A stretch of 64,000 nucleotides of DNA from the NCBI RefSeq assembly GCF_016808335.1, contig NC_053138.1, positions 10,347,900-10,411,899 on the forward strand. The letters are read 5' to 3'. Position 1 is the stretch's first letter; every line of letters starts with the position of its first letter. Source of the DNA: Panicum virgatum (Eukaryota; Streptophyta; Magnoliopsida; Poales; Poaceae). The notes beneath the pieces are model-generated. The model was not told the origin of the DNA, ran no database searches, and saw only the letters and a list, made by a program, of their open reading frames with translations. Positions 22,355 to 34,860 of this stretch are shown here, one piece after another. A program made the translations under genes and the position numbers.

Positions 22355-23288
22355 TGGAGGTTTTGGCGTGTTAGCTTGATTTTGGCTTGTGTTTGTGTCA
22401 GGCTAACCGCTGTGTGTGCGTTTTGTTTATGTTCTTGTGTTTCCTTCTTCAGTGCCCGTGTGGAGCGTTAGGTGTTGACGGGTGGTCAACACGTGGAGTG
22501 GACTAACCGTGGTGTAGTCGCAACTCTGTGGAGATTGCGCCGTGTGCTTGGTCTTTGGTTGCAGGTACACGGGCGTCAAGTGTCGACGGAGAGCTGCCGT
22601 GGAGGTGCTGTGGCCGATGGAACGTGCGGTGGACGGCGGTGAAGGGCAGCCGGGACCGGAGCTCATGCCGGGCGGTAGCTGTGGCGTCCACTCCTGAATC
22701 AAGGGAGCAAGCAGCGACGGACGGCGGTTGAAGACACCAAGTCGTGGAGGCACGGGCGTCGGTCTCAGGACTGGCGGAGGCGACGGGCGTCGACGGCGTC
22801 TAGGGCCTAGCTGCGGGCGAGGAGGTGACGGGCGTCGGGCAGCGTCTAGGGCCGTCAGGAGGCCGAGGCGGGAACGGCGTCTAGGGCCACGGCATGGAGG
22901 CGGGAATCTTCCCGCGCGTGGAGTTTTGGCGGTTTTCTCAAAACCGGCCACCTACCCGGGTTTCGCGGACCCTTCAAAACCGCGAACAGAATCTTCATCA
23001 ACATGGCGGCATCGCGGAGAAGACTTCGTTTCGAAGAAAGAACCTCAGCCGTCAGATGAGATCGTGTACAGGGGGATGCTGCAGATCAACCGGTCTGACC
23101 GGTCCCTGGCACCGGTCTGACCGGTCCCTGGCACCGGTCTGACCGGTCTAACCAACCGGTCTGACCGGTCTCCGCGGGTATAAATACCCCTTCACTTGTA
23201 TTAGGTTAGGTGCGGCTAGGTATTCTGTTCGTGGGTCGTTCTGTTCCTCCCAGGCCGCTGCCTCTGTGTCTCCCTCCCTGTTCCTCTC
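22355..23288 (+). repeat. 5' LTR, truncated
   Basis: Matches the first ~970 bp of the right LTR, including a TATA box (TATAAATA at 23179-23186). It then breaks off at TTAGAGT and runs straight into gag-like sequence. The R/U5 end, primer-binding site and gag start are therefore deleted. Confidence 0.75.
23090..23170. repeat. four CCGGTCTGACCGGT units in the 5' LTR
   Basis: Near-palindromic 14-mers at ~23090, 23112, 23132 and 23155, immediately upstream of the LTR TATA box. The right LTR has the same four-unit block at 27637-27716. Confidence 0.85.
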
Positions 23289-23877
23289 TTTAGAGTGCAC
23301 TTTTTGCAAGATTCCCAAACCAAAATTCAAGTGCACTTTTTGTAAGAATGATGGACATACATTCGATTTCTGCTTCCGCCGTGTCAAACATGAGCGAAGA
23401 GTTCGAGCTAAGGCTTTTAGGAAGTCTTGTGGCCTTTCCCATGGCACGAGCATTCCTAGTGCGGGCACTAAGTTTCAGGCTAGTGCTCCTTGTGCTAAGT
23501 CCCAAGGGATCTCTCACTTGTCTGAGAATGGTGTGCCTCCTTCTAGGCCTTTGTACCACTGCACTTTTTGTGAGAGAGATGGGCATCAAGATAGCTTTTG
23601 CTATAGGTGTGCCAAATGCATCCGCCGTACTCGGGCTTCTAGGCCGTTGGATGTTCATTGCCCTTCTCATGGCATGAATACTTGTGAGCCTTCTGAGAAG
23701 CAGTGTGCTAGCTCTAGTGAGGTAAGCCAGGGTACGTGTGTGGTTGAGTCTCAAAAGACCTTGGATGGTCATTGTCTCTTTTCCAGTGGTGACTCTCGTT
23801 TTCCTCGAGTTTCTCCCGTGAGACAACTCCAAGGATGTTTCAAAAACTATTTTGAACCCGCATTTGCATCATGCTAA
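23289..23877 (+). pseudogene. gag-like zinc-knuckle remnant
   Basis: An open frame of ~195 codons containing two C-x2-C-x4-H-x4-C knuckles (CTFCKNDGHTFDFC and CTFCERDGHQDSFC) plus a decayed third, with basic stretches around them. This matches the nucleocapsid part of plant Ty1/copia-type gag, which binds the element's RNA. It lacks the N-terminal gag and ends before any protease. Confidence 0.7.
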
Positions 23878-26859
23878 TCCTCGCATTATTATCCATGCTT
23901 CTCGTGATCGTGTGGCCAAGTCTTGGGTTCCCAAGTACATGCTCGCTAACCCTTCGGGATCCAAGACTCGGGCTTCTTCTTCCTCTCTTTTGTAGGTGAG
24001 AGGACACGGATGGAGAACATGTGCTCCACAGTTCTTGATCCTTTGCAAGGTAGATCAAGACAAGATGGTTCTCCATGCCGGTTGGTGACCCTATGGATCT
24101 TTGTATCATTTGTATATACATGAGCTTTTACTCCCTTGTTCTTTGTGTTTTATTTTGCATGTGCCCTGTCTAGTTCCCCCCCTTTCTAGACTTGTGCTCT
24201 GCTTTATTTGTTTTGATATCATATGTGTTCCTTCAATTGGTATCTTTGTGTTTCCCTGTTTGATACCTTTTCCAGTTTAGTTGTACTTGCTAGGTTTTGC
24301 CTTGTTTGTGGTTTAGCCACTTTTTATGTTAGCTTGTGTGACCTTCTAGTTTTGCTTGCTAGTTGTGTCTTTGCTACTTGTGATAGGCTAGTCGTGTTTT
24401 TGTTTGTGTGTGAATCACATGAACTTCATACCATGCTTTGTTGCCTTGTCTCTTCAATTGGCTTCAGGCTTGTGCATTGATATGTTTTTCATGTGATATC
24501 ATTTTCCTTGAAGGCTTTGTTTAGCTTTTGCCTATGTTCCTAAGTTTGCTTGCTTGAGTTCTATCTTTGTCTAGTCTTGCTACTTTGCTTCATGCTTTGA
24601 GTGCCTTAGGATTGTTCTAGGGGTATCTTTTGTCTTGGTATCCACCTAGATTTTCTATTGGTATCTCTATGCTTGTGTAGCCTGACTAACGCCTAACCAT
24701 ATGCTTGAGCTTGTTTTCTCTTGGTACTTGGCTTCCTCTTGTTGGTGTCTAGCTTTGTCTTGTGCTAGGTCCCAATCTGTTGAGGGGGGGCTCTACCCCA
24801 AGTTGATGACCGTGATCCGGAGTTACTGCGCCGGCTGCAGGCTCCGGCCCCTTCTGCTTCGACTACCTCAGCTCAGGAGGACGATCCAGTACCACTACTT
24901 CCACTTCGATCGTTCACCTCTACAAGAACCTGTTCGAGCAGAAGGTGGATCCACTGAGGACGCAGGGGAGGTGACCTCGAGCTTGCTATGCTCTAGGTTC
25001 AGCGGGATCTTCATCGAGGTATGTAAGCATTTGGCTTGTACGTTCTCTTCCCAGGATAAACTTGTGGTTTTCTAATTGTTACCTTTTCATGGTACTCAGT
25101 TGGATCCATTTTGGTCTAGTCTTGTGTGTCTTTGAGCCGTTGTATTTGCTGAGTTCTTTAGTTGCATAGCTTTTGGTTTTTCTTTGTGTTTCTCTTAGTT
25201 TTAGCTTGGTTAGTTGCATTCGGCATCTGTATTGTACATTTCCGCATTTTGCATTGCTTCACTTGCACTAGCATTCTTGTATACATTGCTATGATCTCCT
25301 AGTGCTTGCTAGTGTGAGTTTATAAACATGATCATGTTCAGCTTGCTCTTCTGTGTATATTACATCCTTTGAGTATAGCTGCTTTTGCTTTGAAAATATG
25401 AAAACATGGTCACCCTGTCTTGGTTACTAACATGTTAGGGCGTGTTGATATGCTTTGCTATCTTATTCATGCTAGTGTAGCTTCTTGATACTTCACCTGT
25501 TGCAATTCATTCTGGTTCAGCAATTCATATTTGAAATGGTCTAAAATTGATAAAATTGCTTGAATTGTGCTTGAAATGAAATGAAAAGATTCAGGTGGGA
25601 TTGCTTGTCGCACTGATCGAGCTTTCGGGACGGCTCACTTTGCACTTGTGAGAACCTGAGCAAGGCTGTGCATGACTGAACCGAGTGTCTTAAGCTTCTG
25701 ACTGCCTTTGGCATAGGCTTGGCCTCGGTGCTAAGTAAAGCATGACAAGCTTTCAACTCCTGGCATTAATAATTTGATTGAAAAATGAATGTTTGCAACA
25801 TGCTTTGGCTGGTTTGGCTCACCAGTATGAGTATGATTAGCACTGCTTTCCTTTCCCTACTTGTTAGTGCTAGATCATGGGTGATGCTTTTATTTCTCCT
25901 AAACTGAACTTGCCTAGCTCTAGACTGATTTGATATACCCTGTTGAGCTAGATGCAGGTCTTGTTTATGGATGCACACGTGCTTGTGACTAGATGTTGCT
26001 CTTATCCTTGTATCCCTGAATGCTTTCACTTACACCTCCTGCATTGCATTCATTGCATAGCATGTTTTGAGGGGGAGTAGGAATTCAGGTTGAGCATTTA
26101 TCCAGGGGGAGTTGACAGATTGAGTGCTGCACTCATGGGGAGTTGTGCATATTGTGAGAGGTTAAGCATTTTGGGGGAGTTTGAGATTTTGCATGCTCTC
26201 GCATCGGTTGTGTTGAGCCTTTACCTCTTTCTGGAGGAACCGGTGCTTTGCCATTGCATGACTGTGTTGAGCCCTACCTCTTTCTTGAGGGGTCATGCTT
26301 TGTTGATAGGTTACGTAGAGCCGTTGCCCATGTCTTTGGGGACCGATTTTTGGCTTTGGTTTGTCTCATTCCGAGTGATCCTTCTTGACTTTTTCTTTGG
26401 CTTTTGATCTTTTGGATGAGATTTTCGGATTTTTGCACTTCAAACCATTTCTTTGTGCTTGATTCGTGTCAAGTCACTCATCAAGGGGGAGAAATGTTCC
26501 AAACCATGTCAATAAATACCTTGGTTTGCTTGGTGATGAGTGATTGACAACGCTTGTCGAAATTGGTTTGAGTGTTTTGCTTCTTGGGTCTTTCGAAGAT
26601 GTCCTTTGACTCCTTGGCAGTGTTGAGCTGTGATCCTTTTCTTTGGGAGCCAAGCAGTTTTTCTGTGGAGTCTTCTAGATCCTTGCTCATGTCGAGTGGC
26701 CTTGTTCTTGGCTTTTATCTGGCTTTTGAGCACTCGCTTGGGTTGTTCTTGCTTTCATGTCATCTTTTTGACAATGCACTCATCAAGGGGGAGATTGAGA
26801 GGTCAAGTTGACAAGTACCTTGACCTCATATATTGTGATGAGTGATTGTCGTGATGACT
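23878..26859 (+). other. noncoding interior of the LTR element
   Basis: About 3 kb rich in TTGCTTGCTAG/CTTGTGT words with a short GC-richer coding-like patch at 24790-25020. Purine tracts (AGGGGGAG) occur at ~26071, 26105 and 26785. No pol domains are visible on either strand. Confidence 0.6.
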
Positions 26860-28597
26860 TGGAGGTTTTGGCGTGTTAGCTTGATTTTGGCTCGTGTTTG
26901 TGTCAGGCTAACCGCTGTGTGTGCGTTTTGTTTATGTTCTTGTGTTTCCTTCTTCAGTGCCCGTGTGGAGCGTTAGGTGTTGACGGGTGGTCAACACGTG
27001 GAGTGGACTAACCGTGGAGTAGTCGCGACTCTGTGGAGATTGCGCCGTGTGCTTGGTCTTTGGTTGCAGGTACACGGGCGTCAAGTGTCGACGGAGAGCT
27101 GCCGTGGAGGTGCTGTGGCCGATGGACCGTGCGGTGGACGGCGGTGAAGGGCAGCCGGGACCGGAGCTCATACCGGGCGGTAGCTGTGGCGTCCACTTCT
27201 GAATCAAGGGCGCAAGCAGTGACGGATGGCGGGTTTCTTGGTTTACGCCTCAAAACCAAGCAGGCGGACGGCGGTTGAAGACGCCAAGTCGTGGAGGCAC
27301 GGGCGTCGGTCTCGGGACTGGCAGAGGCGACGGGCATCGACGGCGTCTAGAGCCTCGCTGCGGGCAAGGAGGTGATGGGCGTCGGATGGCGTCTAGGGCC
27401 GTCAGGAGGCCGAGGCGGGAACAGCGTCTAGGGCCACGGCGTGGAGGAGGGAATCTTCCCTCACGTGGAGTTTTGGCGGTTTTCTCAAAACCGGCCACCT
27501 ACCCGGGTTTCGCGGACCCTTCAAAACCGCGAACCGGATCTTCATCAACATGGCGGCATCGCGGAGAAGACTTCGTTTCGAAGAAAGAACCTCAGCCGTC
27601 AGATCAGATCGTGTACAGGGGGATGCTGCAGACCAACCGGTCTGACCGGTTCCTGGCACCGGTCTGACCGGTCTAACCAACCGGTCTGACCGGTCCATGG
27701 AACCGGTCTGACCGGTCTCCGCGGGTATAAATACCCCTTCACTTGTATTAGGTTAGGTGCAGCTGGGTATTCTGTTCGTGGGTCGTTCTATTCCTCCCAG
27801 GCCGCCGCCTCTGTGTCTCCCGCCCTGTTCCTCTCCTTAGAGTAGGATTTGATTATGGATTTGTGAGACTTTGTATTGGATTTCATTGGGAAAGGAGGCC
27901 CAATCCTCCTTGTGCCCTCTGGGCTTTTGAATCAATCCAATCCCGTCCCTCTTGTGCTCTTTTGTGATGGATTTTCGTTTGGTTTTTTGTGCACATGATT
28001 GCGACGGTTCATAGAGCTCTTTGTAGTGATTCCCGTACCCCTAGCCTCGTGCCAAACCCTCTGGAATCACGAGTTCCTACGAATTGAAGTTTTTGAGTTC
28101 TTGAGAAAACCCCAATCCTTCTTGATCTTCCCTTAAATTCTCAAGTTTCTTTGATCTTTTGGGAAAGATCTCTTGGGGATATGTTCGCAGGTTAGTTGCG
28201 GAGGTGTCCTCCAAGTTTCGCTGGATTTGGACTTCGTTTGCTCGAGATTCTTCTTTTGAAGTCTTGTTCATGGGTTTTTCTGGGTGTCACCGGTCAGACC
28301 AGACGGCAAGACCGGTCAGACCGGTCAAGACCTGTTCAGGTTGCCACGACCGGTCAGACCGGTTCGTTGCACCGGTCAGACCGGTCCAGGCAGACAGTTC
28401 TGCGATTTGTCTCGTTTTGCTTCCACGAAGTTTCCTAGGGTGTGCTGCTGTGAGATAGCTAGTCCATAGCTATTCTCTCATACCTTAGGTTGAGGGCTTG
28501 CGGTGATTTTTAGGATATAAGCCGACGGATCGATTTCGAAAGAAATTTTGATCGGCTCACATTCACCCTCCTCTGGTCGCCGGTTTTGGTCCCTCAA
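26860..28597 (+). repeat. 3' LTR
   Basis: About 1.74 kb. The first ~970 bp match the 5' LTR. It contains a TATA box (TATAAATA 27726-27733) preceded by four CCGGTCTGACCGGT units (27637-27716). Further down is a second set of four units in the opposite form, ACCGGTCAGACC (28290-28385). Confidence 0.75.
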
Positions 28598-29183
28598 AGA
28601 CTGCCGTATTTGCTCTTCTCTTGGATCGTAGCACCTAGCATAGCCATCCAGGGACCGTGTATCTCACGACACCGAGGACACTGAATCCTCGTATCTAGTT
28701 TCTGAGATTTGTTAATAGGTGAGAGACACCAGGCAAACAGACATTTTAGAAAAAGATCAAGTTTTTCATTATTTTTATCCAATAGTTGGAACGGTATTCT
28801 CCAAGCTTATTCAAAAATTTTCACTTGTGTGGCTGCACGCACTACTGGATACATTATTGCGAAATCAAGATGGGGACCCAAAATAATTTTAAAATATTTA
28901 ATGGCCTTTATTTAAAATTATTTCAAAATTTCCTAAAAGACATGTATTTTGAATTGGAGGGAGTATGTGAAGAAAAATGTTCAGCATTTCAGTGCATGGG
29001 GCCGGGTCTATATATTATTTCAAATTATGCAGTTATACAGATTAATAATAACGCGATATCACACTTTAGGAGTGTAGATGAGAAGGTACAACTTGAAGTA
29101 ATAGAAATGAAGGCAGGCAGGTTATATATACATGGCCACGTCCATGTATCTCTTTATTCCTCGGTACAATTTTGGATAGCACA

Positions 29184-29940
29184 TATATAAAATTAGAGAG
29201 TGTACGTCTGTAGGAGAAAAAAGGCCCCAAACGTTTGTACCGGCATCAATGCATGCATGGTTGAAGCAGCTGGTTAATAATATGAAAACTCTGAAGATTC
29301 CAAATTTCTTCAGTTTTTTATTTCCAGCGTGTTCGGCATTTGGTCGACGACCGTAGTTCAGATGACTCTAAGTGATGATAGAATAGGCATGGGACGCAAC
29401 AGGAGATTCAGTTGGGAGATTGAGAACATCTGTGCATCTTTAGCACCTCCTTGTCATCCTGTGCACCCAGGTGGCACCGCTAGTGCAGAGTGCACATTGT
29501 TTGCCGCGTTTGGGAGGCAGATTGAGTTTGCTAAGAGGATTCCTTCCTGCCTCCTTGACTCCATCAGATGCTCCTTGACTCCATCAGATGCGGGTGCAGC
29601 AGCCTTTAGCTTCTCCGTCCATGAGCAAACTCGGCGCACTTGATTTGGATCAGCATGCGGATCGATTTGTTGATGGAACCCGGCCGGCAGCCGCGCATGA
29701 TTCTGCAACATACCTTTGTTTTGGAATAAAAATTCAAGTTTTGACCGAAACGTGTGCACCATCTATTGTCGTATCAGGAATGCATGTTGCAAGTCTGGCT
29801 CCCAACTCTGCTGCTGGCGAGCCCAGGCCACATGCGCGCATCCTTCTATTTCTCTCTCTAAGAGGACAGTGCAACATTTAGAGGTCAGATATCTGAAGGT
29901 AGCATTGGAAGGAAATAAGGCAGGGGCGAAAATATGATTA
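29184..29940 (+). ncRNA. candidate PHAS locus f (class II)
   Basis: TATATAAAA at 29184-29192 and a site at 29384-29405 (TAGGCATGGGACGCAACAGG), with four mismatches in 22. The body carries the shared CTCCTTGTCATCCTGTGCACC word. Class II relatives are loci h and o, which share the long upstream block. 3' end nominal. Confidence 0.65.
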
Positions 29941-29957
29941 GCGCGGCTATGGCAGGC

Positions 29958-30770
29958 TATAAATCCTAGGCCATGTGGCCAACGCATGGCATTGTATATC
30001 TTTCCTCCGGAGATGGAAGAAAAAAGAAAAAATGTGGAAAGAAAAAAATTGTCCTGTAGCGAATCGTATGATAGGCATGGGGCGTAGCAGGACATTCGAG
30101 CTGATGTAGATGTGCGAATTTGGCTGCTGCTCAAAGCAATGCATCACAACCACGACCACATCGATAGCACAGATTCATTAGGATCCCTCGCCTGACCCCC
30201 GCGTCGTCGTCCCTGCGGGCAACGCGGGCGCCGCCGCCGCCGGGGCTCCCCCAACTCCGCCACCTCCCTTGCCGCTGCCCAAGCGGTTGGCCGCAAGTCC
30301 GGCAGCCGCAAGGAAAGCGGCGGCAGTGCTTTCCTCAGCGGATCTCTCGCATCCCTGAGCATCTGCATCAATCTGTTGACGGTGCCGGGCGGCTGGGCTC
30401 CGGTGGTGGAGCAGCCGGATCAAACGGCCAGCACTGAGCCACCGAGGCCCCGTCAAGATCTGCTCTTCTTGGACGCAGGGGCTGGTGGCCGTCAGCCTTG
30501 GAGGTGCTCGTGCCTCCCCTAGCCACTCTTGTCCAGATGGCCATGGGAAGGAAGGACCAGCCGCCAATCCAGGTACAGTTAATTGGTTGTCGTGGTGGTA
30601 TATATTATGAGGGGGAGCGATAGTTGTAGCATATTCGGGCGGTGTCGGTGTCAGCTAGGTTGCCCAACAGCTTGATCTCCCTCCTCATCCCTTCTCATCT
30701 GTGGATGGTTCGTAAGCAAATTAACAAAGGATCGCCCAGAACACTTCAATCGCGCCGCCTGTAATTGTTG
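29958..30770 (+). ncRNA. candidate PHAS locus g (class I)
   Basis: GGCTATAAATCCTAGGCC box (TATA at 29958) 114 bp upstream of the site at 30072-30093 (TAGGCATGGGGCGTAGCAGG), with six mismatches in 22. Followed by GAGCTGATGTAGATGTG and GCTGCTGCTCAAAGCAATGC, shared with loci i and q. The body is interrupted at 30776 by the nested transposon stack. 3' end nominal. Confidence 0.62.
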
Positions 30771-31448
30771 GAAATATGCCCTAGAGACAATTATAGAGAT
30801 GATCATATTTTTTTGTATTTATGATTAATAAAGTGTTCATTGAATATCCATGAAAAACAACTTGTATTGATTAACGATTATGTGAATTGTTTGTGAAACT
30901 CTTTACTTATATGGATTTCTAAAAATATTTCTAGTCGGAGTTCATGCATGGACACACATGAATATTAGACTAGCACATGTATTAGTTGATGACTATGTTT
31001 CACAGGTTATGGACATGGAGATGTCAAACTAATAGTGTGAACTCATGTAGGACACATGAATCTGAACTGACCCAACACAAGAGATGGTGATTTCTCATTA
31101 CACAATATCACTAAAAAAATATGTTGATCTATGACGATTTTTTCATGACATTTTAAAAAAACATCATAATAACACACCATCTATGACGATTCTCCAGTTT
31201 TTGTCATGGATCTGAAGTTATGGGTTCTGGGCCCAAAACACAGTGACGTTTTAGCGATTTCGTCACCATTCGGCCTATAAGACGATGATGTTTCAGTAAA
31301 TTCGTCACGATCAATAAATTTAAAATTACCATAGTTCTTTTACCCTATCTATCAAGTATATAGAACAAAATTTTATATACACGAGAAATTAACAAAAGAA
31401 ATAGAGATGGGAAATGCTCCTCTTATATATATTGCCACAGTCCTTTTG

Positions 31449-32258
31449 CAGGGCCGTCCCGCAAAATATATGGGTCATGTGCCAAATTTCAATTTATGCC
31501 CTAACTATAGAAGAAATAATATAACTAAGGCTTATTTTATAGCCACTTCAATCAAATAGTTTAATATAATGATTGTGTATGTTGCTTAATTGAACCCATT
31601 TGTTCAACGTCCTATGTTAGATAGGCTATCTTTTTAAGCTAAAAGAATCTCAAAATCAAAATTTTGGAGTGAAATGAAGATTCTTTAATAATAAACCTAC
31701 AGCTCCTTTCTGAGATTTAGTCCGCTCCTCTACTATTTTCTTATTTTTACCCTTTTCCTGGAGTAATATTTTCTAATGCGACTAAATACTGGTGACAAGT
31801 ATAAAAAAGGTCCAATTAACATGGCTATTTCAAGAAGAAAACCATAATTTACAGTCATATCCATTCTGAACTAGTACGGCCCTGGGATGCTATTGATCTT
31901 GATGGGCCCGATCCAATACAATCTGATCCCTTTGGATTAAATGATGTTGGACCAAGACGTAAGAAAAAAAATAGAGAAAGACTATGCCTAGAGAGCGCGC
32001 GCACACAAAAAAAAAATACTAGATTGGATTGGCGGCGATTTATGGTCCACAGGTCCAGGTGATCTTCTATGGGTGAACTCAGGGATTAATTGGGGGAGGA
32101 GAATTAGGCGCACAACTGTTGATCTATAGCAGATTGTTTGTATCCTACAGGAAAAATTGGAAGAGATTTAGTAGAGTACTAGCACTAGTAGTTAGCACAT
32201 AGTTTAATTTTGGGGGCCCCACATTTTTGGGGGTTGCACGCCCCTCGGGACGGGCCTG
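31449..32258. mobile_element. possible hAT relic inside the CACTA element
   Basis: CAGGGCCGTCCCG on the left and CGGGACGGGCCTG on the right form inverted termini of hAT type. The 8-bp flanks do not match, so the target duplication is lost or the boundary is wrong. The right flank TCTATCAAGTATA repeats a word ~100 bp left of the left end, suggesting an additional rearrangement. Confidence 0.4.
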
Positions 32259-32754
32259 TCTATCAAGTATATGACATTTCAACAAATTCTTCATGATCAA
32301 TAGATTGTTATTATTGCATAGGAAAAACTCCACCTATATATAATCTCACAAAAAAAAATCATTGTTGATCCGCTTCAACATTCTCCTGGGCTTAGCCCAC
32401 TTTTCCCGCTGCAGCGTGTGCCAGCAATTAAAAGAAAAAAAAATGGCCGCAGCCTCCAGCCGTACATGCGCTTGTGGTAAAAGTGAAAAAAAGCAATCCA
32501 TGAAATAATTAAAAAAACAGAACAGCAGCCTCCCACTTGCGCGCTTGTGGTAAATAAAAGGAAAAAAAACAATACAAAAAAGAAAACCAAAATAGCATAC
32601 CAAGCGGGAGTCAAACCACGACTGCTGGGTTGAAGGAGCAAAGCAATAACCACTGACCTATCACTTCGTTAGCCATCATTAGTTCGTTAAACTATTTTTA
32701 TACTAGGTCACACAGCGGAGCTAAATTTGGAGAAAAAATGAGAGGTGTATTGAG

Positions 32755-32822
32755 TGAGGGGGAATCGAACCCGGGTCACCGGTAGAAGACATGGACGCCC
32801 TAGCCATTGCGCCGAGCATTGA
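32755..32822 (-). other. tRNA-like fragment
   Basis: On the minus strand a GGCGCAATGGCTAGGG A-box-like word is followed by GGGTTCGATTCCCCC, a perfect pol III B box. The acceptor ends do not pair convincingly, so this is a tRNA pseudogene or SINE head rather than a working tRNA. A weaker, similar fragment lies at ~32600-32660. Confidence 0.4.
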
Positions 32823-33848
32823 ATTGTGATGGTTTTGAGTAATAAAAATGTTACAAAGATTGTTGAAACGGTATTGTTGCAACGTGACCCTGCAACGAAG
32901 AACACGTGTGATTCATCTTTTTCTTTTTAATCCGGAATTAAATTTTGTAGTTGGTATTTCTCCCTCATAAGAAGTCCAAATTTGATGATTCTTTTTTCTA
33001 ATTTTTTCTAAAATCAGAGGATTTTATTTTGTGGCTTTTGTTTATATGTTAATTGCTATATCTTGATTGTTTTCGTATGACATGTTTTATTCCCACTAAA
33101 TAAAAAATAGAAAAACATGTTTTTGAATAATAATTGCTAATATAACTTGATATTTTTCAATATTATGGTCAACATAAGGTGGTGTCCAAAATTGAGCTGT
33201 ATACGGATTCGATCGTGTTATAATGTGTTCAAATTTCAAAGTTTGACTTCAATTACAAGAAACTATGTGAGAAATACACCATTTTGTGAACAATGTACTG
33301 TCTCACTTTATGCAAACTATTTAAATTTTTATGGAAAGCTTATAAACCAAAAATATGTTGTCATATCAATTTATAGAATTTTTTTACTAGATTTGGATAT
33401 TATTGTAATTATTATATAGTAATTCGGAGAAAGAAGTTTGAATTATCACTAGAAGACAATTGAATTTTTCATCCATCTCCGAGACAGGGGCCACAATGGA
33501 ACATATGAGCCTAAATATAATTTTTCTACAATTTTTGTATCCTTTTGGGGTACACATAGTTCAAATTATAATTACTTTCAATAAACATGCAGAAATTCAT
33601 TTAAACCATCTAAAATAGTAAATGAGTTTGAAAATTATCAAAACTTCTACAAGACAAATTATATGCAGTCTATTATATTTAGAAAATATATTAGTGTACA
33701 TAAGATAATTATTTTTATATGTTACTTCACAGTGGTGCAATAAAATGGGAAAAGAAAAAGAAAAAATATTAAATGGGCCGAAATACTAACTAGGGCCGTT
33801 TTCCGATCGTCCATTTCCGATCCAACGACTCAGATCGATCCGTAGATG

Positions 33849-33856
33849 TATAAATA
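33849..33856 (+). promoter_or_regulatory. TATA box of the cargo segment
   Basis: TATAAATA followed by CAAACCCTAGG and a CT-rich leader, the typical layout of a plant 5' UTR. It indicates that a promoter was captured together with exon sequence. Confidence 0.5.
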
Positions 33857-33869
33857 GGTCAGCAAACCC

Positions 33870-34860
33870 TAGGGCCAGCCTCTCCCATCCCCTCCCCTCC
33901 CTCCCTCGCATCCCTCCTCAGATCCCGCCGCCCCTCCGCATCCACCGCCGCTGTTGCCTCCCACCTCCGCTGCTACCGCTTCTCTCCAGATCCAAGCGCC
34001 ACGCCCGCCGTCCCCCTCTGCTCCCACGCCCTTGTTGATCCGCTCGTCACCGCCGCTCCTCGTTGACCAAGGTTGCGGGTGCGGCCGCATCCTCGTCGGT
34101 CCCTCCCTACGAGCGCGCGTTGGGGCTGGGGGCCATGGTTGCCCTCCTGCTCTTGGTCGTGATGCTGCCGGTGGCCGGACTGCACGCGGAGGTGGGGAGG
34201 CGGGCGGTGTTCACCAAGCTGAGCGATGGCGGCCGCGCCTCGGGTGAGGTCGTGTCCTCCTCGTTCTCAGATCGACGAGGGCGCCCGCGGGCCTGGGTCG
34301 CGATGTGTGGTCAACTGGTCAAGCTCGACCTCCTCTTGTTTGAGGATTGCGTCCACGCCGGAGAAAACATCTACTGGCACATCGGCAACTTCGGCCACAT
34401 GCTCGCACGCTGGATTTCTCCTTCCTGGCGTCGGCCGAGCTAGGGGATTCCTTCCGCAAGTACCACATCGGAGGATGGGAGGCTGTGCGCCGCGTGCATC
34501 AGCGCATGTTCCACCTCTAGCGCGGCTGTGGTCCGGTGCGGGTCGGCCGGCGACGGGGCAACAGCCAGGACGCACCCCCCATGTATTCGCTTCATGGTCT
34601 CACACAGCCAGGTCTGTATCCGTGTCTTCTGCTGCTGTAGCCTGTGTCCTTTCAGCAGGCGTTGGATTATTCATGTTGAGTTTGGATTATTCGTGCTAAG
34701 TTTTGGTGTATAATGTGTCTGTGCAGGTCTTGCTGCGATCGATGTGCCGGCTGCGACCATTGGTAACGCCACGACCATCACAGAGCAGGAGATATTGGCG
34801 CAGATCAAGACCTTCAAGTTCGGCTCTCCTGCGGCAATGTCCATGCAGGTAATCTAGTCG
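33870..34860 (+). pseudogene. captured host-gene fragment in CACTA element
   Basis: GC-rich exon-like sequence downstream of a TATA box, in sharp contrast to the AT-rich element around it. One frame (about 34063-34250) encodes a SSSVPPYERALGLG segment followed by a single hydrophobic helix (MVALLLLVVMLPVAG). Later blocks (34290-34520 and 34727-34850) are also codon-like, ending at a CAG/GTAATC donor. Stops break every frame, so it needs introns or is decayed. I do not recognise the parent gene. Confidence 0.4.

Larger units (their letters stand above)
22355..28597. mobile_element. 6.2-kb non-autonomous LTR retrotransposon
   Basis: Left partial LTR 22355-~23288 and right LTR ~26860-28597 share long near-identical stretches. 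A candidate 5-bp duplication AGACT lies at 22350-22354 and 28598-28602, and excising the element rejoins sequence that aligns with PHAS locus l. The interior encodes only a gag-like zinc-knuckle frame, with no protease, integrase or reverse transcriptase, so it depended on other elements. The exact LTR start is uncertain: purine tracts (AAGGGGGAG at ~26785) suggest the right LTR might begin ~65 bp earlier. Confidence 0.75.

Noticed and set aside
22427..23142. Several 80-200-codon frames in the LTRs (repeated at 26932-27698)
   Set aside because: They lie in both LTRs of the retroelement, are low-complexity Arg/Pro-rich and show no domain.
32755..32822. Functional tRNA gene
   Set aside because: The B box is perfect, but the acceptor and anticodon arms cannot be paired convincingly, so it is called tRNA-like only.
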